Made by a program: the position numbers and the translations under genes. Source: Bacteroidia bacterium (GTDB lineage: Bacteria > Bacteroidota > Bacteroidia > AKYH767-A > OLB10). Taken from it: 64,000 nucleotides of DNA. The notes beneath the pieces are model-generated. The model was given only the letters and a program-made list of their open reading frames with translations, ran no database searches and was not told the origin of the DNA. Shown here piece after piece: positions 9,969-18,740 of the stretch; position 1 is the first letter of the stretch; every line of letters starts with the position of its first letter. The stretch covers positions 1,240,001-1,304,000 of the forward strand of contig JBAOIA010000011.1 of the NCBI GenBank assembly GCA_037045145.1, read 5' to 3'.

Positions 9969-10650
9969 CTTTAATTAATTTGTTTACAAGTGCAGGCACA
10001 CCCTTACCTGCTGTATTTTGAATAACTGTTAGATTGTAAATATGATTCAACTCCCGGGCTTTGGGGTCAACAATATATTTTTTGCAGGTTTGTGAAGTAT
10101 AGTCAATGAGACTTGCTGCCGGATAAACTTCCAGTGATGTTCCTATCACTAAAAAAATATCTGCTTTCATGGTTTGAAATATGGCATCATCCATTTTGGG
10201 CACCATTTCACCAAACCAAACTATGTGTGGGCGAAGTCTGTGACCGTGCTCGTTAGTACGTTCATATTTTATCTCCCATTCATTAGCTCGATAAATCATT
10301 GTCGGGTCTTCCTCACTGCGCATTTTCAGGATTTCACCGTGCAAATGAATAATGTGTTTTGAACCTGCACGTTCATGCAGGTCGTCCACATTTTGAGTTA
10401 TCACCACTACCGAATAATGCTTTTCCAATTCAACTAAAGCCAAATGTGCTTCATTTGGTTTTGCTTCCATCACTTGTTTGCGCCTCTGATTGTAGAATTC
10501 TGTTACCAACTTAGGGTTTCGTTGCCATGCCTGAGGTGTTGCCACATCTTCAATGCGATGTTCTTCCCACAGACCATTGCTGTCGCGAAAGGTTTTTATG
10601 CCACTTTCTGCACTAATGCCTGCACCTGTTAATACTACAATTTGTTTCAT
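9961..10650 (-). CDS. cobB: NAD-dependent protein deacylase, Sir2 family class III-like, without zinc cysteines
   Basis: 229 residues. NAD-binding GAGISAESGI (9-18), TQNVDDLHERAG (85-96), catalytic HLHG (His104) and GTSLEVYPA (170-178) are all present. Tyr53 and Arg56 in FYNQRRKQ sit where class III sirtuins (SIRT5, CobB) bind acidic acyl groups, which suggests desuccinylase or demalonylase activity. The region between HLHG and RPHIVWFGE, normally a four-cysteine zinc ribbon, holds no cysteine at all; the only cysteine is at 189. The gene symbol is by family; the enzyme may not depend on zinc. Confidence 0.88.
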   Translation of the reverse strand: MKQIVVLTGAGISAESGIKTFRDSNGLWEEHRIEDVATPQAWQRNPKLVTEFYNQRRKQVMEAKPNEAHLALVELEKHYSVVVITQNVDDLHERAGSKHIIHLHGEILKMRSEEDPTMIYRANEWEIKYERTNEHGHRLRPHIVWFGEMVPKMDDAIFQTMKADIFLVIGTSLEVYPAASLIDYTSQTCKKYIVDPKARELNHIYNLTVIQNTAGKGVPALVNKLIKDV

Positions 10651-10703
10651 TTTCTGCCATGCAAATTTGGTGTTTCAGTCACCACAAAAATTAAGAGTAG
10701 GAT

Positions 10704-11660
10704 TTATTTTTTAACAGTGTAATCGTTAATGGAAAAGCCTCTCATAAAATCCACTACGGTCATTCTTTTTTTACCTTCAAGCTGCAATTCTTTTATAGAG
10801 ATTAAACCATCAGAAGCAGCTATATTTAAAAAACTCTTGTTGTCAGAAATTATTTTCCCTGCCTCCAAAAATTCTATGCTTTCTGAAATTGTTGCTACAT
10901 ATATTTTTAAAGTCAGTTCTTTTTCGTTCTTATTTTTTAGTATAGTAAATGCACCCGGATAGGGAGACAATCCCCTTATCTGATTAAAAATATGGGATGC
11001 TTTATCAGACCAATTTATCAGACAATCGTTTTTAAAAATTTTAGGTGCATGTTTAATTTCTGTTGTTATGCTGTTTTGTGGTGTGGTGCAAAGATTTCCT
11101 TTTTCTATTTGCTGAACGGTTTTCAGAATCAAGGCTGCACCAACGTGCTTGAGTCTGTCATGCAGTTCACCAGCGGTTTCAGAAGGCCCTATGTCAACTT
11201 TTTCAGCTAGTATAATGTCTCCTGTGTCAATTTCATGTTTCAGAAAAAAAGTAGTTACACCAGTTGTTCTTTCGCCATTCATGATGGCATGGTTTATTGG
11301 AGCAGCACCTCTGTATTGTGGCAGTAAGGAGGCATGAAGATTTAATGTACCTAAACGAGGCATACTCCACAGTTGTTCCGGCATCATTCGGAAGGCAACT
11401 ACTATATGCAAGTCGGCATTTAAGGATGCAACCTGCAAAAGAAATGTTGTATCTTTTAATTTTTCAGGTTGAAGAATAAGCAAACCTTTTGACTGTGCAT
11501 ATTTTTTTACTGCCGACTGTTGCATTACCATACCACGACCTGCCGGTTTATCGGGCGCAGTTATAACACCACAAATATTATATCCGTTTTCTATTAAAAT
11601 TTTCAGTGACTCAACGGCAAAGTCAGGCGTTCCGGAAAATAGTATTTTAAGATTATTCAT
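10704..11660 (-). CDS. fmt: Methionyl-tRNA formyltransferase
   Basis: 318 residues, normal length. N-terminal formyltransferase domain with FSGTPDFAV at the start and the catalytic region NLHASLLPQYRGAAPINHAI, followed by the C-terminal OB-like domain that grips tRNA. It formylates initiator Met-tRNA using 10-formyl-tetrahydrofolate. It is flanked by the sirtuin gene (53 bp) and a small lipoprotein gene (14 bp) on the same strand; def is not adjacent. Confidence 0.97.
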   Translation of the reverse strand: MNNLKILFSGTPDFAVESLKILIENGYNICGVITAPDKPAGRGMVMQQSAVKKYAQSKGLLILQPEKLKDTTFLLQVASLNADLHIVVAFRMMPEQLWSMPRLGTLNLHASLLPQYRGAAPINHAIMNGERTTGVTTFFLKHEIDTGDIILAEKVDIGPSETAGELHDRLKHVGAALILKTVQQIEKGNLCTTPQNSITTEIKHAPKIFKNDCLINWSDKASHIFNQIRGLSPYPGAFTILKNKNEKELTLKIYVATISESIEFLEAGKIISDNKSFLNIAASDGLISIKELQLEGKKRMTVVDFMRGFSINDYTVKK

Positions 11661-11674
11661 TTACGCTAAGATAA

Positions 11675-11980
11675 CTATTTTGCTTTTTTACAATAAATGA
11701 GTGTTATGGTTTGCCCTGCCATACATGTGGTCATCACCTGCGTTTTTTTATAACTGATTTCAAGTTTTAAATTATTCTTTTGAAAAGATGCGTCAAGATT
11801 ATCGGGTATCAGCATTTTCTGATCCGCAGTCTTTAAAAGAAAACCACAGCCATCTAAGTTTCTCATGTCAGTCACTGTTACTGTTTCAAGATTTTGATTT
11901 CCAAATTCCTGCTTGGCAGATTTGCATGAAGCCACCAAATAAATTAATATTATCAGTAATGCGTTTTTCATTTTCGCCAT
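11675..11980 (-). CDS. Small lipoprotein of unknown function
   Basis: 101 residues. A lipoprotein signal is clear: MKNALLIILIYLVASC with lipobox VASC. The start may be ATG 11971 (second Met) instead of 11980. The mature part has three further cysteines (in LDGCGF, TTCMAG and IYCKK) that could form disulfides or bind metal. It ends 14 bp before fmt and its start overlaps the MATE gene by 13 bp. No function can be given. Confidence 0.72.
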   Translation of the reverse strand: MAKMKNALLIILIYLVASCKSAKQEFGNQNLETVTVTDMRNLDGCGFLLKTADQKMLIPDNLDASFQKNNLKLEISYKKTQVMTTCMAGQTITLIYCKKAK

Positions 11981-13290
11981 TTATTGGTTCGTAAATATAG
12001 CCATGAACATAGTCCCATAATTATCCAATAGAGAATTTCTACATACCAAACAACATGCAATTCTGTTTTAAACACTACAGCAGCCATGTAAGCATACAAG
12101 ATATAGATAAAAATATTGATGACTTCAATAATAAATGCCACATTGGTTTTTCCTGTCCCGCTGATGGCACTCAGTAAAACCATACTTATGCTGAAAAAAA
12201 ACATGGCACACCAGGTGACTATATAGGAGGGAGTAGCATCATGTAATAACACAATGTCAGAAGAAATGATGCGAAGCAACAGTTTGAAGTCGAGTAAATT
12301 TATCAATAGAATGACTGTGGAAGAGGCAAGGCTTAGGGTGATAATTTTTTTAGTGAGCGGAATCACTTCATCTTGTTTGTTTTGCCCAATAAGATTACTT
12401 ACCATACTGTTGGCAGCGGAAGCATAGCCCCAGATGGGTGTCATTAAAACCATGTAGGCGCTACGTACAACATTAGAAACAGCCAACTCATGCTCGCCAA
12501 GCCTTTCTATAAATACGAAGAATAAAAACCATGCGCCCATAGAAAGCAGGTTTTGGAAAAAAACAGGTATGGAAATAAAAATAATTTCTTTTATATGTGA
12601 CAAGTTTATGTTGATAAAACGAAAAAGCCCAAAGCTGCTGTTCTCTTTATGATAAAATGTGATAAAGAAAAGATATATACATGCCAGCACTTCGGCAATT
12701 GCTGATGCACGTGCAGCACCGGCAATGCCCTGAGCCTCGAAGCCCAATTTCCCAAAAATGAGTACATAGTCGAGAATAAAGTTAGACACTGTTAGCACCA
12801 AGGCACTGTAAGTAATAAACCGGGTCGCACTAATGCTTGTGTAGTAGGCCCGGAAACAATTTACAAGAAGAATAAAAAATATTCCAAAGCTTCTGTTGTG
12901 AATGTACGTTATGGAGGCATCTGCAACAGCTTTTGAATGTAACACCAAATTAAAGAAAGCAGGGGCTGCAAAAAACATGATCAAGAACAAAAAGACGGCA
13001 AGCACTAGTAAAATCACAACGCTGTGATCAAAATAATTTCCGATAGCAAGCCTGTTGTTTTCACCTGCTTTGCGCGACATCAGAATCTGACTGCCTATAG
13101 ACATTGCCATGCCAAGCATCACCAACACAAAATAAAACACACCGGCAATGGCAGAGGCACCCAACTCCACTTCGCCCACACGTGCCAGAAAAGCCGTGTC
13201 GGTGAGGCCGACAAGCATTTGTGCTACTGATGCCAGCATAATGGGATAGGCAATCTGCCAGATGTTGAGATATGTGGATTTTACCTGCAT
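11968..13290 (-). CDS. MATE family multidrug/toxin efflux transporter
   Basis: 440 residues with about twelve hydrophobic helices in two similar halves. It opens with IWQIAYPIMLASVAQMLVGLTDTAFLARVGE, the typical MATE first helix pattern (P-x-M-x-x-x-x-x-x-x-x-x-D-x-x-x-x-x-x-x-G). MATE proteins export cationic drugs or metabolites with Na+ or H+ import. The substrate is unknown. It is co-directional with the small lipoprotein and fmt. Confidence 0.93.
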   Translation of the reverse strand: MQVKSTYLNIWQIAYPIMLASVAQMLVGLTDTAFLARVGEVELGASAIAGVFYFVLVMLGMAMSIGSQILMSRKAGENNRLAIGNYFDHSVVILLVLAVFLFLIMFFAAPAFFNLVLHSKAVADASITYIHNRSFGIFFILLVNCFRAYYTSISATRFITYSALVLTVSNFILDYVLIFGKLGFEAQGIAGAARASAIAEVLACIYLFFITFYHKENSSFGLFRFININLSHIKEIIFISIPVFFQNLLSMGAWFLFFVFIERLGEHELAVSNVVRSAYMVLMTPIWGYASAANSMVSNLIGQNKQDEVIPLTKKIITLSLASSTVILLINLLDFKLLLRIISSDIVLLHDATPSYIVTWCAMFFFSISMVLLSAISGTGKTNVAFIIEVINIFIYILYAYMAAVVFKTELHVVWYVEILYWIIMGLCSWLYLRTNKWRK

Positions 13291-13387
13291 AGTTTGTTAA
13301 TGCAAATATTGTTTTTCGTTGTAATGTAAATGTTGAAAGGCTTAATTCAAAAAGCCTACGAAGATAATAAAGTGACTGTTGCTGTTC

Positions 13388-15112
13388 TTATTGCAACATT
13401 TTTATTTCTGATTGAACAAACTGCGACAACTCATGAATGTAGCTGGCCGAAAAATCAAACTTCACCCCGGCAGCAGCATATATTTCGCCAATGGTGCGTG
13501 TGTAACCAAGCGACAGTGCCTGTTTGTATTTGATGATGGTTTCTTTAGGATTACTTTTATAATTCTTCCATAGTGCAATAGCACCTAATTGTGCCATTCC
13601 ATATTCAATGTAATAGAATGGCGAATCAAAAATGTGGATTTGTTTCTGCCATAAATTTTCTTTTACTTTTTCATTGGCATGCCAGTTAACAACACTTCCG
13701 CTAAAGCGATTGTAAAGTTTTACAAACTCCTTTTCGCGTTCAACCACACTATGTTCAGGGTGCATATAAACCCATTGCTGAAAAGCATCTACGATTGCTA
13801 TCCATGGGAGAATATCAATCAAGCTTGTCAGATGTTCAAGTTTGGCACGTTTTAATTCTTTTTCATCTGATATAAAATGATGCCAGTGTTCCATGGTCAA
13901 CAATTCCATTGACATTGATGCAAGTTCTGCAACTTCAGAAGGGCAGCTTCGCATTTCATGAAATGGAAGATTGTGTGCCAGCACTGCATGCACTGCATGT
14001 CCGCTTTCATGTACCATCGTCACCAAATCGCGTAACTGTCCTGTGCTGTTCATAAAAATGAATGGAACACCAGTTTCGTATAAAGGATAGTTGTAACCAC
14101 CCGGAGATTTACCTTTTCGTGAATCCAAATCAAAACGATTCATCTCATCGAGCAGCGATATGCAACTGGCAAATTCCGGGTCAATTTCTTGTAAACAGGA
14201 TATGGTTTTCTGAACCATTTCCTGAGTATTGCTGAAAGGCTTTATTGGTGGTTTACCTGTTGGATCAACAGCCAAATCCCAGGGCATTAAAGCGTCAACA
14301 CCAAGTTTTGTTTTTCTGTAATCTTCAATTTTATTGATAACAGGTTTAATTTCCGATTCAATACTTTCATGAAAACGGTAGCAATCTTCAACGCTGTAAT
14401 CAAATCTTTCTAAAGCTGCAAAGGAGTAATCTCTGAAATTTTTGAAACCTGCATTTAATGAAACCTGATGTCGAAGCTGAATCAGACTGGTGTACAAATC
14501 ATCTAACTGCTTTTTGTCTTCTAATCGTCTTGCAGTAATTTTTTTGTAAACAGCCTCACGAATACTTCTGTCTGTATTTTTTAGCCATACAGATGCTTGT
14601 TGTAAAGTAAGCTCCTGATTGTGGTATGTGATAGTTTGTGCTCCCGAAATCTGCCCGAATATTTGTTGCTTTTCTGCAAGTTCAGCAAGCAGCGGAATAT
14701 TTTCTTTTCTGAACAAAGAAATCCGTTGCTTTACATTGCGCAGATAGTTTCTGTAATCTGTTTCAGAAAGTGAATCTGAAAAGGGGCAGGTCATCAATTT
14801 TTCATTCAGCTTATTATCTTCAGGAGAAATGTTAGGGTCTATTTCTCTGACATAAAAATTGTAATCCTGTTGCAGTTTTTCATTGGTATTATCGCAACTC
14901 ATCCGGATATAACGCCAGGCCAGATTTTCTTGAAGTGCCGATTCTAATTCGCTTCTGTCCTGCAGCCATTCAATTAATTCTTCCTTAGAGTTAATCGTGC
15001 GCGAAATCAGGTTTTCATAGTAGGGCTTTAGATTGTCCCACGTGGTTACATTAAAATCACTTTTAAGAAAATGACGGTTTGCCTTTCCTATATTTTCAGT
15101 TGTCAGAGACAT
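13388..15112 (-). CDS. M3 family oligoendopeptidase (PepF-like)
   Basis: 574 residues, within the usual range of the family. The zinc motif HESGH lies near residue 366, with the second-helix glutamate region EVAELASMSMELL about 30 residues on, and the substrate-binding tail region FSGSVVNWHANE / YYIEYGMAQLGA that marks PepF-type enzymes. No signal peptide, so it is cytosolic and degrades short peptides. It starts 3 bp before the end of the DUF5606 gene, so they are probably co-transcribed. Confidence 0.95.
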   Translation of the reverse strand: MSLTTENIGKANRHFLKSDFNVTTWDNLKPYYENLISRTINSKEELIEWLQDRSELESALQENLAWRYIRMSCDNTNEKLQQDYNFYVREIDPNISPEDNKLNEKLMTCPFSDSLSETDYRNYLRNVKQRISLFRKENIPLLAELAEKQQIFGQISGAQTITYHNQELTLQQASVWLKNTDRSIREAVYKKITARRLEDKKQLDDLYTSLIQLRHQVSLNAGFKNFRDYSFAALERFDYSVEDCYRFHESIESEIKPVINKIEDYRKTKLGVDALMPWDLAVDPTGKPPIKPFSNTQEMVQKTISCLQEIDPEFASCISLLDEMNRFDLDSRKGKSPGGYNYPLYETGVPFIFMNSTGQLRDLVTMVHESGHAVHAVLAHNLPFHEMRSCPSEVAELASMSMELLTMEHWHHFISDEKELKRAKLEHLTSLIDILPWIAIVDAFQQWVYMHPEHSVVEREKEFVKLYNRFSGSVVNWHANEKVKENLWQKQIHIFDSPFYYIEYGMAQLGAIALWKNYKSNPKETIIKYKQALSLGYTRTIGEIYAAAGVKFDFSASYIHELSQFVQSEIKMLQ

Positions 15113-15115
15113 GAA

Positions 15116-15634
15116 TTATTCTTTATCGTTTTCTGCTTTTTTAGTCTTGCGCTTTGCTTTTGGCTTTGTTTCTGTTGCTTCAACAGGTTCAGTTTTCTCT
15201 GCTTCAACAGGAGCAGCATTTTCTGTAGCTGCATTTTCTGCCGATTCTTCTTTTGCCGCTAAATCAATTTTGTCTTTAAGCAGGTTGTACCATTTGAACA
15301 CTTTTTTTATGTCAGAGGCATAAACTCTGTCTTTGTCAAAGTCGGGTACAATTTTTTCAAAGGCAGCAAGAATTACAGAGCCATCTGCATTCAAATCAAC
15401 CTTGGTTTGCTTATCTTCAAGCGTAGTCATGGTGCGGAAAACATCAGCCAGTTTAATATCTTCTGAAGTGGTAAAGATGCTGATATCGGAAAGCATACTT
15501 ACTTGTTGGTTGTTGCTGACATGCAATCGTTTTTTATCGGCAAGAGATTCTGCAATAAAGCCGCTGCGACTTTGTGCAACTAATTGATACAAACCGGGCA
15601 TTCCGGAGATAAACATGATTTTTTTCAAACTCAT
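15116..15634 (-). CDS. DUF5606 domain protein
   Basis: 172 residues. The first 125 residues form the Bacteroidota-restricted DUF5606 domain, beginning MSLKKIMFISGMPGLYQLV, with a glycine-rich turn and a basic segment KRLHVSNNQQVSM. The rest is a low-complexity Ala/Glu/Lys/Pro tail with KPKAKRKTKKA at the end. Basic tails of this sort often bind nucleic acid, but that is only an inference. It is the first gene of a pair with the M3 peptidase. Confidence 0.85.
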   Translation of the reverse strand: MSLKKIMFISGMPGLYQLVAQSRSGFIAESLADKKRLHVSNNQQVSMLSDISIFTTSEDIKLADVFRTMTTLEDKQTKVDLNADGSVILAAFEKIVPDFDKDRVYASDIKKVFKWYNLLKDKIDLAAKEESAENAATENAAPVEAEKTEPVEATETKPKAKRKTKKAENDKE

Positions 15635-15807
15635 TTTTTTGAATATTCTTATTAATAAGGTGACAAAGTTAAAATATTATAACTGTTTGAAAGCCTGATT
15701 TTTTCCACATTTATAAAATCTACATTAATCCTTTGTGGGTTTATGATATTGAAACCTATTTAATTATATGTAGTATAAGGCTAGGTTAAGATGTTAATAT
15801 TCTAATC

Positions 15808-17769
15808 ATGTTTAAGCGAAAAAAATTATTAAGTCAAACTCCTTCTATGCGCACCAACCTGCGCATGGCCATGTATATTGGCTCTGCTTCCTTGTCGGGA
15901 CTCGTGGTGCTATTGCTCATTGTTTTTAATATTTCAAAACGAGAAATTTCTAAAGCTGAGTATAGCGGCATGCAGGTTATTAATACAGAAGTTTTTCAGA
16001 ATACAGATGTTGTTTATCGCGGTAGTGTTAACAATCCTATAATTGGAATTATGATTGACGTAAAAGGATATAAGACTGCTGTTAAACTTAATTCAATAAC
16101 ATTTTCATTGAAAGGAACCACACAACCTTATTTCAAGCAGGTTGAAAATGTTAAAGTTTGGTCATCAGGTCAAGCAAAAACATTTTCCGGTCTCAAACAA
16201 CTTTATCAGTCCATAGCACCTTCTGAAGGCAATGTTCGAATTGATATTAACAGCATGCTTTCTCCGGGCATAAATTATTTGTGGATTAGTACAGACATTA
16301 AGACTTCGGCAATGCCTGCTGCTGTTATTGATGCAGAACTTACTTCACTCACGGTGAACGGTTCATCTTTATTGCCACTGCTTGCATCAGCACCGGGAAA
16401 TAAGAAAATAAGAAATAATACAGCTCTTTTCTCTGTGCGTTCAGGTAATTTCAACGATTTGTCTTTATGGAATTCACAGCGTGATGGTAAAGGCACCACA
16501 CCGGCAAATATTCCTCAAAACACCTGCTTTTTTATTCAAAGCGGACATGAGTTTACATTAAGTGAAAGCGACACCTCTTCAATTGCTGTGGTAGAGAATA
16601 ATGGCAAATTGAATTGTGATAAACAATATGCATTAAAAGAGGTTTGTGTTGAACAAGGTGCCATTTTTCAACTTAATGAAAATGAAAATAAATCGGGCAA
16701 TTTAGAGCTTTTGATTTTGAAGGATGGCTCAAATTATATTCATAATAGCACCGGGAGTTTTGCTTCTGAGCATGCACAATTATCAAATACATCACAAGTG
16801 GTGTTTATGAAGTATGGCAACCATTCGTTTGGAAAAGATGTTGCATGGGGCAATGTGATGTTTGATGCGGCACAAGGCGTTGATGCAAATATTGGTAAGG
16901 CATTCAGAAATATTTATGGAAACCTCGAACTGCGCAATACCGGTAAGGGTTCTTTGTTTACTGAAGGGGTAAATATCATGTCTGTTAAAGGAGATTTTAT
17001 TGTTTCGGGAGGAAGTTTTGAGGGTGTCAGGAATGTAAACAGTAAATTGGTTTTAAATGTAGGCGGTAGCTTTAAGGTGCTTGCCGGAAACATAAGTGAT
17101 GTTGTAAACAAAACCACACCCGGAGCGCGGACAACTTTTAATCTTTATGGCGATGTTATGTTGCTTGGCGGGAAAATAATGTTGAACAATGCAGATGACG
17201 ATGGATCGTTTATAAATATAATGGGTCATGAAAATCCGCAGGTACGATGGATGCAGACCGATAAGGCACAGGTGGAGTTGTGTAATGTTGCCATTAAACC
17301 CGAAAAAGAATTATTTCTGAAAGGAGATAAGATTGGCGACATACCGGCAGGAAGGCTGTTTTCAGTAGAGCGAAATGCCAAACTGTGGTGTGCCGCACTG
17401 AGTGTGACCGGGCAGGGCAGGTTTAGTCTGGCCGATAATGCAACCCTTGGTATAGGCCACAGTAAAGGAATAAATTCAGAAAAAAGCGAAGGAAATATTT
17501 TAACAAAAGAAAGGCAGTTTAGCTCTGGTGCAAACTATATATATTATATGGCAGTATCACCCCAAACTATGGGCGAGTTTGTTACATTTCCTAAAGAAAA
17601 AACCATTCGTAATTTGGTGATTAAGAAAGACAGCCCTATGCAACAAGTAAATCTGGCATCAGATTTATTTGTGAGCGATCAGGTTAAAGTGAGCATGGGA
17701 GATTTCAACCGCGGAAGTTTTAAATTACAACTATCAGATGTCAGTGAGTCATTGCATCGGCTCAATTGA
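15808..17769 (+). CDS. Surface or periplasmic protein with BNR-associated N-terminal domain
   Basis: 653 residues. A hydrophobic segment at about 21-43 (YIGSASLSGLVVLLLIVFNI) follows a basic N-terminus and acts as an uncleaved anchor or a signal peptide. Residues about 55-195 (NPIIGIMIDVKG, LNSITFSLKGTT, GINYLWISTDI) match the BNR_assoc_N domain of Bacteroidota neuraminidase-like proteins. The remainder is a beta-rich, probably parallel-helix region with repeated GG-S-F and N-G turns. There is no C-terminal T9SS domain. A strong terminator follows. Function unknown, probably cell-surface. Confidence 0.75.
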   Translation: MFKRKKLLSQTPSMRTNLRMAMYIGSASLSGLVVLLLIVFNISKREISKAEYSGMQVINTEVFQNTDVVYRGSVNNPIIGIMIDVKGYKTAVKLNSITFSLKGTTQPYFKQVENVKVWSSGQAKTFSGLKQLYQSIAPSEGNVRIDINSMLSPGINYLWISTDIKTSAMPAAVIDAELTSLTVNGSSLLPLLASAPGNKKIRNNTALFSVRSGNFNDLSLWNSQRDGKGTTPANIPQNTCFFIQSGHEFTLSESDTSSIAVVENNGKLNCDKQYALKEVCVEQGAIFQLNENENKSGNLELLILKDGSNYIHNSTGSFASEHAQLSNTSQVVFMKYGNHSFGKDVAWGNVMFDAAQGVDANIGKAFRNIYGNLELRNTGKGSLFTEGVNIMSVKGDFIVSGGSFEGVRNVNSKLVLNVGGSFKVLAGNISDVVNKTTPGARTTFNLYGDVMLLGGKIMLNNADDDGSFINIMGHENPQVRWMQTDKAQVELCNVAIKPEKELFLKGDKIGDIPAGRLFSVERNAKLWCAALSVTGQGRFSLADNATLGIGHSKGINSEKSEGNILTKERQFSSGANYIYYMAVSPQTMGEFVTFPKEKTIRNLVIKKDSPMQQVNLASDLFVSDQVKVSMGDFNRGSFKLQLSDVSESLHRLN

Positions 17770-17791
17770 TAATTGTTAAAAAAAATTGTGT

Positions 17792-17823
17792 AACCACCTT
17801 AGTGTAGCTAAGGTGGTTTTTAG
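17792..17823 (+). terminator. Rho-independent terminator
   Basis: An 11-bp perfect stem (AACCACCTTAG / CTAAGGTGGTT) with a TGTAG loop and a following T-rich run, 22 bp after the stop codon at 17769. Confidence 0.85.
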
Positions 17824-17878
17824 TTTCTGATGGTTAATAAGTTCATCTTAAATTTTTCCTGTCTTCTTGGTAATTATT

Positions 17879-17886
17879 TAGTTTTG
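17879..17886 (+). promoter_or_regulatory. Bacteroidota -7 promoter element
   Basis: TAGTTTTG matches the Bacteroidota primary-sigma -7 consensus TAnnTTTG. A weak -33 match (TTTC) lies 20 bp upstream. It is 33 bp before the start of the beta-barrel gene at 17919. Confidence 0.5.
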
Positions 17887-17918
17887 CTTTTAAATTAATA
17901 GAAATAAACATAAGAAAA

Positions 17919-18500
17919 ATGAAAAAACTGATTTGTGCTGCCTTGATTGCAGCGGGAATTATTACAAATGCAACAACTACAAAAGCACAGGGTGGCGACC
18001 CTCCTTTTGTTAAAGGCTCCAATACTATTGGCTTATCAATTGGCTTTGGCGATTATTACGATTATGGCAGTGTTTACTATGGCAGCAGTTGGACTGTGCT
18101 ACCTTCAATAAATTTTCATTTCGATCATGGAACAATTGCAGAAGTAGGACCCGGAACTATTGGCATAGGCGGTATTGTTGGTATTAAAAACCGTTATTAT
18201 AAATACAGCAATGGCGATAAATATACCGACAACAGCATTATTGTAGGTGTTCGTGGTACTTATCACCTTACTTTATTGGCAGATAAAAACAATAAGTTCG
18301 ATCCCTACGGAGGTGTATTACTCGGGGCGCGTATCAGAACAAGAAATGACCACTACTACGATGACAAACGCTCTAATGTTTATCCTACAACAGGATTGTT
18401 TGTTGGTGCCAAATATAATTTTGTAGAAAACTTTGGTGCATTTGCAGAACTTGGTTATGATATTTCATTCTTTAAGATAGGCTTGAATCTTAATTTCTAA
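17919..18500 (+). CDS. Outer-membrane beta-barrel protein
   Basis: 193 residues. Signal peptide MKKLICAALIAAGIITNATT with cleavage near KAQ. The mature part has alternating aromatic/polar strands (TIGLSIGFGDYYDYG, AFAELGYDISFF) and ends in a strand with aromatic/hydrophobic alternation (FKIGLNLNF), the pattern for a small outer-membrane barrel. About eight strands seem likely. No ligand or pore function can be assigned. It has its own promoter and terminator. Confidence 0.85.
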   Translation: MKKLICAALIAAGIITNATTTKAQGGDPPFVKGSNTIGLSIGFGDYYDYGSVYYGSSWTVLPSINFHFDHGTIAEVGPGTIGIGGIVGIKNRYYKYSNGDKYTDNSIIVGVRGTYHLTLLADKNNKFDPYGGVLLGARIRTRNDHYYDDKRSNVYPTTGLFVGAKYNFVENFGAFAELGYDISFFKIGLNLNF

Positions 18501-18520
18501 AAAAAAAATTAGTATTGTCA

Positions 18521-18547
18521 AGGCGGCTGAAAGGCCGCCTTTTTTTG
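18521..18547 (+). terminator. Rho-independent terminator
   Basis: AGGCGGC / GCCGCCT stem with a TGAAAG loop followed by seven T, 20 bp after the beta-barrel stop codon. Confidence 0.9.
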
Positions 18548-18560
18548 TTACTAATTTTTT

Positions 18561-18610
18561 GTCCATTATTTCAAAGTCCCCTGAAATGCGGGAGATTTTG
18601 GGAGTATGGA
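18561..18610 (-). repeat. Dispersed hairpin repeat, copy A (inverted)
   Basis: On the minus strand this reads like copies B-D: a tCCAT box, CAAAATCTCCC, GCATTTCAGGGG, then GACTTTGAAA. The arms pair imperfectly (CAAAGTC with GATTTTG). It lies in the 240-bp gap between two convergent genes and is the only copy outside the 21-23 kb block. Confidence 0.7.
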
Positions 18611-18740
18611 AGATTGAATATTGTGATAGTAAATACTGAACCAGTGAAATATGAAATACCAATTAGTAATTTACCAATTGGTGGCTATAAATGAAAATGC
18701 TAGCAGCATTACTGCCAATAGCGTTTTTTTTCAAAGGTGT

